Part shown: in pieces, positions 15,671-22,720 of the stretch
Numbering within the stretch: position 1 is the stretch's first letter
Layout: each line of letters begins with the position of its first letter
Virus record (IMG/VR): IMGVR_UViG_3300033150_001420
Coordinates: 1 to 26,087 of that record
Reading direction: 5' to 3' (one strand)
Length of the DNA: 26,087 nt
Source of the DNA: a virus
Made by a program: the position numbers and the translations under genes
The notes under the pieces: generated by a model
The model's input: the letters and a program-made list of their open reading frames with translations, nothing else
The model's database searches: none
What the model was told of the DNA's origin: nothing

Positions 15671-16142
15671 CTTTTCGCTCCCTTTGGATCGGATAAAACT
15701 CTTCGCCCCTCGGTCCATAAGGAACCGGGGGTTCGGACACCGTGAAACCGAGAGCCTTCAGCCATTTCAGGGACTTGGCGTTGCCCTTCCAGACCATGTT
15801 GAGAAGGCACGGGTAGATGTCGTGCATCCTAGCCAAAATCCATCTGCTGACCCTCATGCACAAAAGGGGTGTCTCTTCCACGGCGTCGGTCAACAGGACC
15901 CAGGCAATGCCGGTCAAGACATAATCGCCGTAACCCCTGAGCCCAAAAATTCCGAGGGGGACATCCCCCTCTTTGAAAACTGTCCATGCGTAGTCGCTGG
16001 TCCGGACCGCCTCCTTGATCACCTGGACCGGGTCCATGTCGTCGCCGTGCACGGCCCGGAGTTCTCCGAGGTCTCCCTCGCGCAGACCTCTTGCGACCGC
16101 AATCGCGTCTTCGGGGATTGCAGGCTCAATCCTAATTTCCAT
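15663..16142 (-). CDS. GNAT-fold phage protein, T7 gp13-like
   Basis: The 159-residue product starts MEIRIEPAIPEDAIAVARGL, the opening of GNAT-like proteins, and ends with the usual SLKWLKALGFTVSEPPVPYG segment followed by a strand. T7 gp13, encoded just before gp14, belongs to a similar GNAT-like family and helps virion assembly. Catalytic acetyltransfer is not required and the acetyl-CoA loop is not clearly preserved. The start at ATG 16142 overlaps the nozzle gene's stop by 11 bases. A longer in-frame ORF to 16361 lies wholly inside the nozzle gene and is rejected. A second GNAT-like gene lies at 24746-25216. Confidence 0.7.
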   Translation of the reverse strand: MEIRIEPAIPEDAIAVARGLREGDLGELRAVHGDDMDPVQVIKEAVRTSDYAWTVFKEGDVPLGIFGLRGYGDYVLTGIAWVLLTDAVEETPLLCMRVSRWILARMHDIYPCLLNMVWKGNAKSLKWLKALGFTVSEPPVPYGPRGEEFYPIQRERKDV

Positions 16143-18528
16143 ACACGACCCCTTCGGGCATAACACCCAACAGTGTAAACGGCAGGGGATAAGACTGCCG
16201 GACATAGACCTGTCCCTCCCTGTCGTAGCCGCCCGAAAAACAAATCCTCTTGTCCCCGGAAAACAGGGCTGGGGGAGCGTCGGCCCGATCCTCAGCATTG
16301 CGAAAATCAATCCATTGCAAAGTCTCTGCGTCAGGGCCGCAGGCAACCCCGAGGGTTTCATGGAGTCTGAGGGTCACGGACATGATGCGTTTTGTTTTGC
16401 CCTGGGCTGTCCCGGTCTGGACTCCGCCCTCAAGACGCAAGGTCTTGATGTTGGTGTTGTAAGGGAGCCCGGCATGGACCGTTGCTGCTGGTTCGGTCAG
16501 GGTAAAAGCCCCGTTGGAATCCACAGTGGCATTGTCCCTGGGGGCTCCGTCGGCCAGGATGGCAATATCGCGTCCGGCCAAATGGTCCATCCCCGTGAAA
16601 GAAGTTTTGAGCTTGCGGACCTCTCCGCCGGACGTGTAGGCGGGCCAGGTGCTCCCGTCTATATTCTCGCCGGTCAGCGGGTCAGCCAGAGAGAAATGGT
16701 CGGCGTCGGTCACCGTGACCTCGTATTTGTTGCCGTTGAGGTCGGTCGTGCCGTAACTGGTCCCGTCCACGGTGTGCCCCTCGATCCCCGTGATCAGGAC
16801 TGTGTCCCCGGTCGTTAGTCCGTGGGCGGTCGCGGTCACCACCACGGGGTCGGCGGAGGTGATGTCGGAGATGTCCACGGGATCGTCGTGGGTCAGCCCC
16901 GCATCCACAAAAAAAGCGTCTCGCGTGGCACAAACCCCTTCTTCCTGGCAGGGGCTAAACTCCGGGTCCATTCTCTCCACGAATCGTTTGACGACCATGG
17001 TCGAACCGGTGGTCTGGGCGTATCTGGACACGACCGCCCACACTTCGTCGTCGTTGTCGCCGGGGATTGAAGCCACGCTTTCAAACTCGCCGTCAGTGAT
17101 GTGTCTGGAAAAACCGACGATATTGTGGTCACGTTGGTAAGTCATGGCTATCAGGACGCCGTCTTCGCGCACCATCCAAGCAATGCCGTTCGGGGTCTGC
17201 TGGAACCCCCAGGACTTGATGGGGCTATTGTGTGTCATGTGGCCGGCTAACACGGTCAGGTCGGGGGCCTGGTATCCGTCGGCCTCCAGCGAGTACACAA
17301 ATTCGCGCAGGCGCTTGCCGTATGTCTGGCTGCCATCTCGTTGTAAAAAAAGAACCACATTGCCGATGACCAGCGGCTGAATGGCCGCCGAGCCGTGGAC
17401 GGTCTCTCTTCGGACTAGAACCGCGTCGGGCGTAACAATGTCTGAGCCGGAGCCGCCGTTAAGCCACCATTCGCCGCCCACTGTGCCGATCAGCAGTTTC
17501 TTTTGCGAGACCAGCCAGCGGATGGCATTCACTTCATCCGCGCTGATCGTGTAGGTGCAGGCGTCGCTGTCAACGACCGGATCGCTTACGCCGAAGTCCT
17601 CATAGCTCCCGGACTTCGACATCCAAATGGTTTGCGGGTAGCTGGGAGAACAAGCAAAGCACAGCCGCTCCTCGAAAAAAGTTGCTTGGCTCGGGTAGTC
17701 CGACGCCGCCCAGGCGGCCGGTGCGGAGGTGAAGGACACGGCCGTCAGCGTCCAGGACGTATGCGAGGACCGAGTCAGCTTGTACGGGGCCACTGACTCG
17801 TGGACCATATACATGACATCTGCGCTTTGTGTGAAATTAACGTCGAAAATCTGCGCCTCGGACCAGGGGGTGGCGACCTCGACGGGGTCCGATCCGTCAA
17901 CGATTATCCCCCCGTCTTTATACACCCGCAAGTTGTAATCGGTAAGTTCGAGGATGTAAGCCTGGGTCGTGGAGTACTGAAAAGGGATCAGCCGGGCTAT
18001 CGGCCACATCTCTCTCACCTCCACGTTGTCCACATCAAAATCTGCGTCGCTGCTGGCTCTCAGCCGCAAGGTGGAATCTCCCGCGGCCAAGAGAACCTGG
18101 GTGCTGGTCTCGTTTGAGGACACGGCCGATCCCGTTGTTGTCCCGCAAAGAGGAGTCAGGCTCCCGGCCGAATAGCCGGAAACCGTGAACTTTACCTCGT
18201 ACCATTTGCCCGCGACCAGGCCCACATCTTGAGACAGGTCCGACTCTGTGCCTGTTGCGTGTGTCGCGACCCCCCCGGAGATGGTCCATCCCGTGCCCTT
18301 CGCCCAGTCGGAGTCAGCGTCGAAAGTGCCATTGACGGCCAAGTCCCGCCCTTTTACTTCCTCGATAAATCTGAAGCCCGACCGACGAACCACCCCCCCC
18401 TGGGGGAGCACATAGGCGTTTTCCAGGGTGTCCAGGGCGTCTTGATATTTTTTGAGGTCAACGCGGGCGATCAACCTGGGGTCTATCTCGCCCGCGCCGA
18501 AATTGGTTTGTATCAGGTGCGGAGGCAC
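16132..18528 (-). CDS. Tail nozzle protein (tail tubular B-like) with two inserted domains
   Basis: The 798-residue product matches T7 gp12 in size (794) and position, and its start (HLIQTNFGAGEIDPRLIARVD) and LPQGGVVRRSGFRF are typical of this nozzle family. Two insertions are visible. Residues about 60-173 form a carbohydrate-binding-like jelly roll (VNGTFDADSDWAKGTGWTIS near its start; ADFDVDNVEV at its end). Residues about 557-639 form a small beta domain with VVTATAHGLTTGDTVLITGI, often labelled ubiquitin-activating E1-like in phage tail proteins. The nozzle closes the tail tube and holds fibres. The start chosen is GTG 18528, 7 bases after GGGGAG. An in-frame ATG at 18603 would overlap the adaptor gene by 71 bases. 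Confidence 0.8.
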   Translation of the reverse strand: MPPHLIQTNFGAGEIDPRLIARVDLKKYQDALDTLENAYVLPQGGVVRRSGFRFIEEVKGRDLAVNGTFDADSDWAKGTGWTISGGVATHATGTESDLSQDVGLVAGKWYEVKFTVSGYSAGSLTPLCGTTTGSAVSSNETSTQVLLAAGDSTLRLRASSDADFDVDNVEVREMWPIARLIPFQYSTTQAYILELTDYNLRVYKDGGIIVDGSDPVEVATPWSEAQIFDVNFTQSADVMYMVHESVAPYKLTRSSHTSWTLTAVSFTSAPAAWAASDYPSQATFFEERLCFACSPSYPQTIWMSKSGSYEDFGVSDPVVDSDACTYTISADEVNAIRWLVSQKKLLIGTVGGEWWLNGGSGSDIVTPDAVLVRRETVHGSAAIQPLVIGNVVLFLQRDGSQTYGKRLREFVYSLEADGYQAPDLTVLAGHMTHNSPIKSWGFQQTPNGIAWMVREDGVLIAMTYQRDHNIVGFSRHITDGEFESVASIPGDNDDEVWAVVSRYAQTTGSTMVVKRFVERMDPEFSPCQEEGVCATRDAFFVDAGLTHDDPVDISDITSADPVVVTATAHGLTTGDTVLITGIEGHTVDGTSYGTTDLNGNKYEVTVTDADHFSLADPLTGENIDGSTWPAYTSGGEVRKLKTSFTGMDHLAGRDIAILADGAPRDNATVDSNGAFTLTEPAATVHAGLPYNTNIKTLRLEGGVQTGTAQGKTKRIMSVTLRLHETLGVACGPDAETLQWIDFRNAEDRADAPPALFSGDKRICFSGGYDREGQVYVRQSYPLPFTLLGVMPEGVVYGN

Positions 18529-18532
18529 TGGC

Positions 18533-19159
18533 TCACTCCCCGTATTCCGGCCGGAGCCAAGGCAGATACTGATTGGGATCGTCCGACGTAGAGGACTGGT
18601 CAATCCCCGCGGCCGACAGCCAGAGATCAGGATTTGGTTGCGGCCACCGGCCCTTGCAGGCGTTGGTCAATTTGGCCCTGTCAATCTGCTGGTGGTAGAG
18701 TTGCCACATCTCTTGCGATTTGCTTGTGGACCCGGAAATGGGCTCGGCCAGCTCTGCGGCAAGCCTGAAGCCAAGGGCTAAAATAAAACTGGCGCTATAG
18801 CGGTTAGGATTGATCTCGCGAAAAATGTAGCGCGCGGAAGCATCTACCACGTTGGTCGCGATCTTGTTCCCCTCAATAACAAACTGTCCATTCGGGTAGA
18901 GTTCCAGGATGTGCAGGCAGTCGCTCGGCATCTGATAAAACAAGTCGAACCCGTAGGCCGGAGTCTCGGAGAGCTGGGCCAAGCTGTCTCGTCTAGTGGC
19001 AAAAGGCCAGGGGAACTCCTCCAAAACCGCATCCCGGACCCGCTCATAAACCAAAGAGCACAAGGTGGCCTCTTTGGAGTTGGCTTGCTCCATGGATGTG
19101 ATCAGGCTGGCCCCCAATTTGGCCAGAGCCAGATTGCAAATTTGCGTGGTCGAGGCCAT
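18533..19159 (-). CDS. Tail adaptor (tail tubular A-like)
   Basis: The 208-residue product has the hallmark N-terminus of this family (ASTTQICNLALAKLGASLIT). It continues with a helix-rich core containing VYERVRDAVLEEFPWPFATR, in which the RD..L...PW.FA pattern is typical of gp11-like adaptors. It bridges the portal and the nozzle; T7 gp11 has 196 residues. The gene sits directly before the nozzle gene (4-base gap), as in T7. Its final codons (GGGGAGTGA) supply the ribosome binding site of the nozzle gene. The start is ATG 19159, 3 bases after the previous stop. Confidence 0.8.
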   Translation of the reverse strand: MASTTQICNLALAKLGASLITSMEQANSKEATLCSLVYERVRDAVLEEFPWPFATRRDSLAQLSETPAYGFDLFYQMPSDCLHILELYPNGQFVIEGNKIATNVVDASARYIFREINPNRYSASFILALGFRLAAELAEPISGSTSKSQEMWQLYHQQIDRAKLTNACKGRWPQPNPDLWLSAAGIDQSSTSDDPNQYLPWLRPEYGE

Positions 19160-19162
19160 GGC

Positions 19163-19519
19163 CTATTTCCTCACGGCCTTTTCCCCTGCAAAGGCGGCCT
19201 GAGCTTTGTTGTCGGCCCGGGCCTGGGCCTTGGTCATTTCGGACATCGTTTCCGGGGATTTGGTCATCTCCTCGTACAAGGCTTGGAGCTTTTTCAGCCC
19301 TGTCTGGGGATGAACGTTCTTGGCCCCCAGGGCCTTAACTTTTTCCAAGAGTTCTTCCCTGGTTATCCCCGCCTCCTCTTCGCTCTCATCTAAACACTTA
19401 AAGTGGGGATGCTGCCACTTCCCCGGGGCATCCACCTGCTCGCCCACCTTGTACAGGCGGGCCTTTTCCGGATGACACGGCGCAAAAGTGAAGCATTTTT
19501 TAATACAAACGTATTTCAT
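19163..19519 (-). CDS. Small virion-module protein with HeH/LEM-like motif
   Basis: The 118-residue product has an N-terminal Cys-containing beta part (MKYVCIKKCFTFAPCHPEKA). This is followed at about residues 50-85 by ITREELLEKVKALGAK and NVHPQTGLKKLQALYE, which resembles the helix-extended-loop-helix (HeH/LEM-like) motif often found in small phage proteins beside capsid genes. A basic, Ala/Lys-rich tail closes it. Its exact role is unknown; head completion or DNA contact is possible. AGAAGG precedes the ATG. It follows the hairpin-containing gap after the cement gene and lies 3 bases before the adaptor gene. Confidence 0.6.
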   Translation of the reverse strand: MKYVCIKKCFTFAPCHPEKARLYKVGEQVDAPGKWQHPHFKCLDESEEEAGITREELLEKVKALGAKNVHPQTGLKKLQALYEEMTKSPETMSEMTKAQARADNKAQAAFAGEKAVRK

Positions 19520-19537
19520 TGTGGACCTTCTGTTTAT

Positions 19538-19564
19538 CGGGGACCGGGTCGCACCCGGCCCCCG
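19538..19564 (-). other. Strong 12-bp hairpin after the cement gene, no U tract
   Basis: In the 51-base gap after the cement gene the minus strand forms a 12-bp stem (CGGGGGCCGGGT with ACCCGGTCCCCG, one G-U pair) around a GCG loop. It is followed by ATAAACAGAAGG rather than a U run. It is therefore unlikely to be a classical terminator and may stabilise or delimit the abundant upstream capsid mRNAs. Confidence 0.7.
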
Positions 19565-19570
19565 GTTGAG

Positions 19571-19969
19571 TTATTCGCCTTCGGCGGTCTGACGATCCAG
19601 GATGATCCCGGCCGATATTTTACCCGCGTCCGGATTGGTCCCGCTCACGGTAAAATACAGCCCCAAATACTGGCCATGCTCCCGAGGGATGTCCGGCAAG
19701 TCGAAGACGTAGCCGTCCACAAGGCTGGCCAGCACCACGGACCCGGAGGTCCAGTGGGTGGTCCCGGACGCGACGCCGGCGGCGGTCGCGGCGGACTTGA
19801 GGCTCACCGTCAGGCTGGTCAGTTTGGTAAAATCCTCGCCATCCACAAATGCGTGGACTTTGCAGCCTCCCAGGCGGTTGGCCGCGCCGGCGTTGACAAT
19901 GTTCTCGCTGACCGCACTGGCCGTTATGGCCTGCTCGGTTGCAAATTCCAGGTCGGCGTCAATGTACAT
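19571..19969 (-). CDS. Capsid cement protein, Bbp16-like
   Basis: The 132-residue product starts MYIDADLEFATEQAITASAV, the characteristic opening of the Bbp16 family of BPP-1 and epsilon15-like phages. It continues as a beta-rich protein with VVLASLVDGYVFDLPDIPRE and QYLGLYFTVSG. In BPP-1 this protein is a jelly-roll cement that sits on the shell beside the major capsid protein. It is encoded right after the capsid gene, as in those phages. AGGAG lies before ATG 19969, and hairpins occur on both sides of the gene, consistent with high and separately tuned expression (inference). Confidence 0.8.
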   Translation of the reverse strand: MYIDADLEFATEQAITASAVSENIVNAGAANRLGGCKVHAFVDGEDFTKLTSLTVSLKSAATAAGVASGTTHWTSGSVVLASLVDGYVFDLPDIPREHGQYLGLYFTVSGTNPDAGKISAGIILDRQTAEGE

Positions 19970-19988
19970 CTCGTATTCTCCTATTCTT

Positions 19989-20008
19989 CAGGGGGCCGAA
20001 GCCCCCTG
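19989..20008 (-). other. Perfect 8-bp UUCG hairpin after the capsid gene
   Basis: The minus strand reads CAGGGGGC-TTCG-GCCCCCTG in the 47-base gap between the capsid and cement genes: a perfect 8-bp GC-rich stem with a UUCG tetraloop. AAGAATAGGAG follows, which contains the next ribosome binding site and no U tract. It probably protects or separates capsid mRNA rather than terminating it. Confidence 0.75.
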
Positions 20009-20016
20009 GTTGTCGG

Positions 20017-20979
20017 TTAGCTGATCGAGGTCTCCGTGTTCAGGATCGCGTCGCACTGCCTCAAGGGGACGTTCCAGAAAGAGGTGATTCTCTTTCCCGC
20101 CCATTCTTCAATCTTCAGGGCGACATTGGATTTTTCCTCGGCCTCCTTGGACAACGCGGCCATGATGGTCTTGTTGCAGTAGAAGGCCGGACGCCCCATG
20201 CGCAAGTTGGGCACCTTGTAGAGTGCGTCAATCATGGCCTTGCGGAGCTGATCCGAGGTGAAATCACTCACATCAATGTTGGCGATGCGGGAAACGTATC
20301 GCCAGTCACGCAACGCCAGGCCCCAGTACCACCTATAGTGGGTGCGGTAGCCCTGATAGCGCCCCCCGTCCGCATCGGTCAGGGTCACTTCGCCCAGGTC
20401 TTTGGCCGACAAACCCGCCTTGCTCCCCTTGGGGAAAATCAAATGACAGGTGTTTTCGCCCCAGACCACCAGCCAAATGCTGGTACAGGTCGAACCGGAA
20501 TCGCCGAAGTTGACGACATTGGTGTCGCTCAAGGAGTCGTAACGGGGCGCGAACCCGAGAATCTTTTCGGGATCAGTGTCGGTATCGGCGTAAAACAGGG
20601 CCGAGGCAAACTCCTGATTCATCCCTTCCAGGTGCGCACGGTCCTCGCTCAACCGAAACTCCTTGGTGTTTCCATTGAGGTCGGCCAGAGCCTTGTCCAC
20701 CTCTCCGTAGTCCTCAAGCATGCCGCAGGTCTCGTCCACCTGGGCGGTGATGGACTTGGTGGGCTGGACGCCGTAATTCAGCTTGCGCCAGGTCGGCTCG
20801 GGCAGGTCAGAACGGATTGTCGTTCTGTGCCCGGTGGGCAGATTGCCCTCTACCCATACCGCGTCGTCCAGAATCTCGTTGGTTTGGTTGAAGATCTCAA
20901 CAATGTCGGCAACAGCGCCGTCCGGGTCCAGCCGCTTTGCCCAGTCTGCCAGCGTAAGGCTGGTGCCAATCGTGTTCAT
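20017..20979 (-). CDS. Major capsid protein, GP7/Bbp17 family
   Basis: The 320-residue product carries the family's signature N-terminus (LTLADWAKRLDPDGAVADIV). It also has EILDDAVWVEGNLPTGHRTT, LNYGVQPTKSITAQVDETCG, SIWLVVWGENTCHLIFPKGS and YRWYWGLALRDWRYVSRIAN. This is the HK97-fold shell protein of epsilon15 (gp7) and BPP-1 (Bbp17), about 330 residues long, not the T7 gp10 type. AAGGAGAG before ATG 20979 is one of the strongest ribosome binding sites in the late operon, as expected for the most abundant virion protein. The gene is preceded by the scaffold gene and followed by the cement gene. Confidence 0.92.
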   Translation of the reverse strand: MNTIGTSLTLADWAKRLDPDGAVADIVEIFNQTNEILDDAVWVEGNLPTGHRTTIRSDLPEPTWRKLNYGVQPTKSITAQVDETCGMLEDYGEVDKALADLNGNTKEFRLSEDRAHLEGMNQEFASALFYADTDTDPEKILGFAPRYDSLSDTNVVNFGDSGSTCTSIWLVVWGENTCHLIFPKGSKAGLSAKDLGEVTLTDADGGRYQGYRTHYRWYWGLALRDWRYVSRIANIDVSDFTSDQLRKAMIDALYKVPNLRMGRPAFYCNKTIMAALSKEAEEKSNVALKIEEWAGKRITSFWNVPLRQCDAILNTETSIS

Positions 20980-21036
20980 GGTGTTCTCTCCTTAAACCCC
21001 AGGCACTCGGTGGCGCTCGGCGGGGGATGGTGTTTG

Positions 21037-21738
21037 TTAATCGCTCATTGTCGTGTAGAGCTTGTCTTCCAAGCTACGCTTTTCGGGCGCGGGTTTGCCC
21101 TGGGGGCTCCCCCCTTCACCCAAGTCTTTGCCAATCGCAACGAGGAAGTTGCATACAGCGGGGTTTGAGCCCATGCCGGTCTGGAACAAGAGGTGGGAAA
21201 CCTCGCCGTTTTTGTCGTACGCCTCAAGAGCCCTTTTGCCTGCGGCCAGGTTCTCATCGTACTTGTTGCCCCACTCCTGCTTGATCTGCTCATTCCACTC
21301 GTTCAGTTGTTGCCCCAGGCTCTCATTTTGGGCCTTAACCCTTGCCGCCTCGAACTCAACCAGCTTTTGGGCTTGGTCATTGGACAACTTGAGTTCGTGC
21401 GCCATGCCCTTGAATTGGGTCAACAACTCTTGGTCTGGCGTCATCCCCTCGGGGACCTGGAGGTCGTAGCCGTCAGGGCTCTCGGGGATGTCAGGAGCGT
21501 CGGGCTCCTGGCTTTTGTCGTCGGGCTCCTGGCTTTTGTCGTCGGGCTCCTGGCTTTTGTCGTCGGGCTCCTGTCCATCCGGTTTTTTGTCGCCGTCCTG
21601 GGACGTTTCGGGCGGCTGCCCATCCGAGACTTTGGTCTCTGGAGCGTCTTGCCCCGAATTGTCCGCAGGAGTACCGCCTTCGTTCCCGCCGTCCTGGGGG
21701 CCGGTGTTATCCTGTCCCAGAATCGGATCGTCACTCAT
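21037..21738 (-). CDS. Capsid scaffold protein
   Basis: The 233-residue product has an acidic, disordered N-terminal half (Asp, Glu, Pro, Gln, Gly) including tandem QEPDDKS repeats (about residues 56-79). The C-terminal half is helical, with LTQFKGMAHELKLSNDQAQK and LVEFEAARVKAQNESLGQQL, and it has a basic tail. This is the usual layout of phage scaffolds encoded just before the capsid gene. The N-terminus (SDDPILGQD) matches that of the 222-residue protein two genes upstream. The ATG overlaps the Bbp19-like stop as ATGA; AGGAG lies about 10 bases upstream. Confidence 0.75.
   Translation of the reverse strand: MSDDPILGQDNTGPQDGGNEGGTPADNSGQDAPETKVSDGQPPETSQDGDKKPDGQEPDDKSQEPDDKSQEPDDKSQEPDAPDIPESPDGYDLQVPEGMTPDQELLTQFKGMAHELKLSNDQAQKLVEFEAARVKAQNESLGQQLNEWNEQIKQEWGNKYDENLAAGKRALEAYDKNGEVSHLLFQTGMGSNPAVCNFLVAIGKDLGEGGSPQGKPAPEKRSLEDKLYTTMSD
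21501..21573 (-). repeat. 21-base tandem repeat in the scaffold gene
   Basis: The plus strand carries three exact copies of a 21-base unit (CGGGCTCCTGGCTTTTGTCG followed by T) at 21501, 21522 and 21543, plus the first 10 bases of a fourth. In the minus-strand protein each copy encodes the heptad QEPDDKS. Copy number can change by slippage without breaking the frame. Confidence 0.9.
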
Positions 21739-22055
21739 GATGCTATATCTCCTTTATTTTTGTCCTCCCTGAGATCCAGCGCACGCTGCCTCAGAATGGA
21801 CAGATAGATTTCCGGGTCGGCCACGTTGACCATGCGCAGGATGTCTTGCCCAAAATCCTGGCGGCCCGAAAGATAATAAGTCTTGCTGTTGCCGGTGAAA
21901 ACCGAACTGTTAATGCCGGCCTGGTCCAATATCCATACGAGGACGTTTTTTCCCCTTTCGGAGCCGAAGACAATCTTAATGTCTTCGAGCAGGGCCTCGA
22001 ACTCTCGCCTCTGGGCCGCATTCAGGGTCTCAACGTGCTCCAATATCTCCATCAT
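21735..22055 (-). CDS. Bbp19-like phage protein
   Basis: The 106-residue product contains the Bbp19-type core, KIVFGSERGKNVLVWILDQA, then GINSSVFTGNSKTYYLSGRQ and a closing helix with NVADPEIYLSIL. Homologues lie between portal and capsid genes in BPP-1-like phages; their biochemical function is not established. Two ATGs start the frame (MMEIL); the first overlaps the preceding TGA as ATGA, and the purine run GAGAAAAAA before it is a weak ribosome binding site. Coupling to the upstream gene is likely. Confidence 0.75.
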   Translation of the reverse strand: MMEILEHVETLNAAQRREFEALLEDIKIVFGSERGKNVLVWILDQAGINSSVFTGNSKTYYLSGRQDFGQDILRMVNVADPEIYLSILRQRALDLREDKNKGDIAS

Positions 22056-22720
22056 TTTTTTCTCTTTTTCTTGATTTCCTCGTCGCCCGGGGGGGCGCCA
22101 AGAAGCACCCGCGGCGCCACCGGAGCCGATCCCTCCACCCCGCGAGGACCGGTCAGCTTAGTTGACCGAAGCCCAGATCGTGACCCTAAAATCGTGGCCC
22201 TGGACAAAGTCTTTTTTTCTCCGTCTTTAATTGTTTTTATTGTTTCTTCGCGCTCTGCGGCGTAGGGGTCCGGGACCGTCCAGTAACCGTCCGAGAGCTG
22301 GTACCCCGCTTTTTGCATCTCCTCGGCCGTATAGGCCCGACCGTCCAAAATCGTGTACCCGGACGGATCGAAATCTGCTGGGGCTTTGTCCCTGCTCCAT
22401 CCCTTGGATTCAAGCTCCTTCTCCACGTGCTCCTGCCATCTTTTGGGCGTCACCCGGCTTTGGAGCCACCCTCCCTTGCCGCGTTGCTCTGGAGTGAGAC
22501 CCAGAGACGAATCCGGGGTTTTAACTTGCTGCTGATAGCGCCTCTGTGCGGCTTGATCGTTGAACATGGCCGACTTGCGGATGTCGAACTCCCTCTGCCA
22601 GGCCAATTGAATATCCGGTCCGGTCACCCCTGCTCTATACCTCGGAGGCTTCCAGAACAGGTTCGGATACTGCTTCTTCAGTTTTTCGTCGGGGTCCTGC
22701 CCTAAAATCGGATTAGCCAC
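22052..22720 (-). CDS. Hypothetical head-module protein
   Basis: The 222-residue product starts at GTG 22720 inside the last codons of the portal gene (8-base overlap). It begins ANPILGQDPDEKLKKQ, sharing PILGQD with the scaffold. The middle is polar, with WLQSRVTPKRWQEHVEKELE and SGYTILDGRAYTAEEMQKAG. The end is basic and flexible: LSRATILGSRSGL, then a Pro/Gly-rich stretch with PRVLLGAPP and a terminal lysine-rich tail. Proteins with such tails occur in this position in related podophages, but I cannot name a function. A minor capsid or assembly factor is likely from context. Confidence 0.6.
   Translation of the reverse strand: MANPILGQDPDEKLKKQYPNLFWKPPRYRAGVTGPDIQLAWQREFDIRKSAMFNDQAAQRRYQQQVKTPDSSLGLTPEQRGKGGWLQSRVTPKRWQEHVEKELESKGWSRDKAPADFDPSGYTILDGRAYTAEEMQKAGYQLSDGYWTVPDPYAAEREETIKTIKDGEKKTLSRATILGSRSGLRSTKLTGPRGVEGSAPVAPRVLLGAPPGDEEIKKKRKK

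Noticed and set aside
16143-16361. N-terminal extension of the gp13-like gene to 16361
   Set aside because: The extra 73 codons lie inside the nozzle gene and do not resemble the GNAT family; ATG 16142 gives the expected start.
18529-18603. N-terminal extension of the nozzle to 18603
   Set aside because: It would overlap the adaptor gene by 71 bases, and the conserved nozzle sequence begins just after GTG 18528, which has a good ribosome binding site.
19538-20008. Rho-independent terminators after capsid and cement genes
   Set aside because: The stems are strong but neither is followed by a run of U, and a ribosome binding site follows at once.
19939-21168. Plus-strand ORF of 409 codons opposite the capsid gene
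   Set aside because: It is antisense to the well-recognised major capsid and cement genes, has no family resemblance or ribosome binding site, and its openness follows from the GC-ending codons of the other strand.
21501-21573. CRISPR array
   Set aside because: The 21-base units are contiguous with no spacers and encode in-frame heptads in the scaffold.
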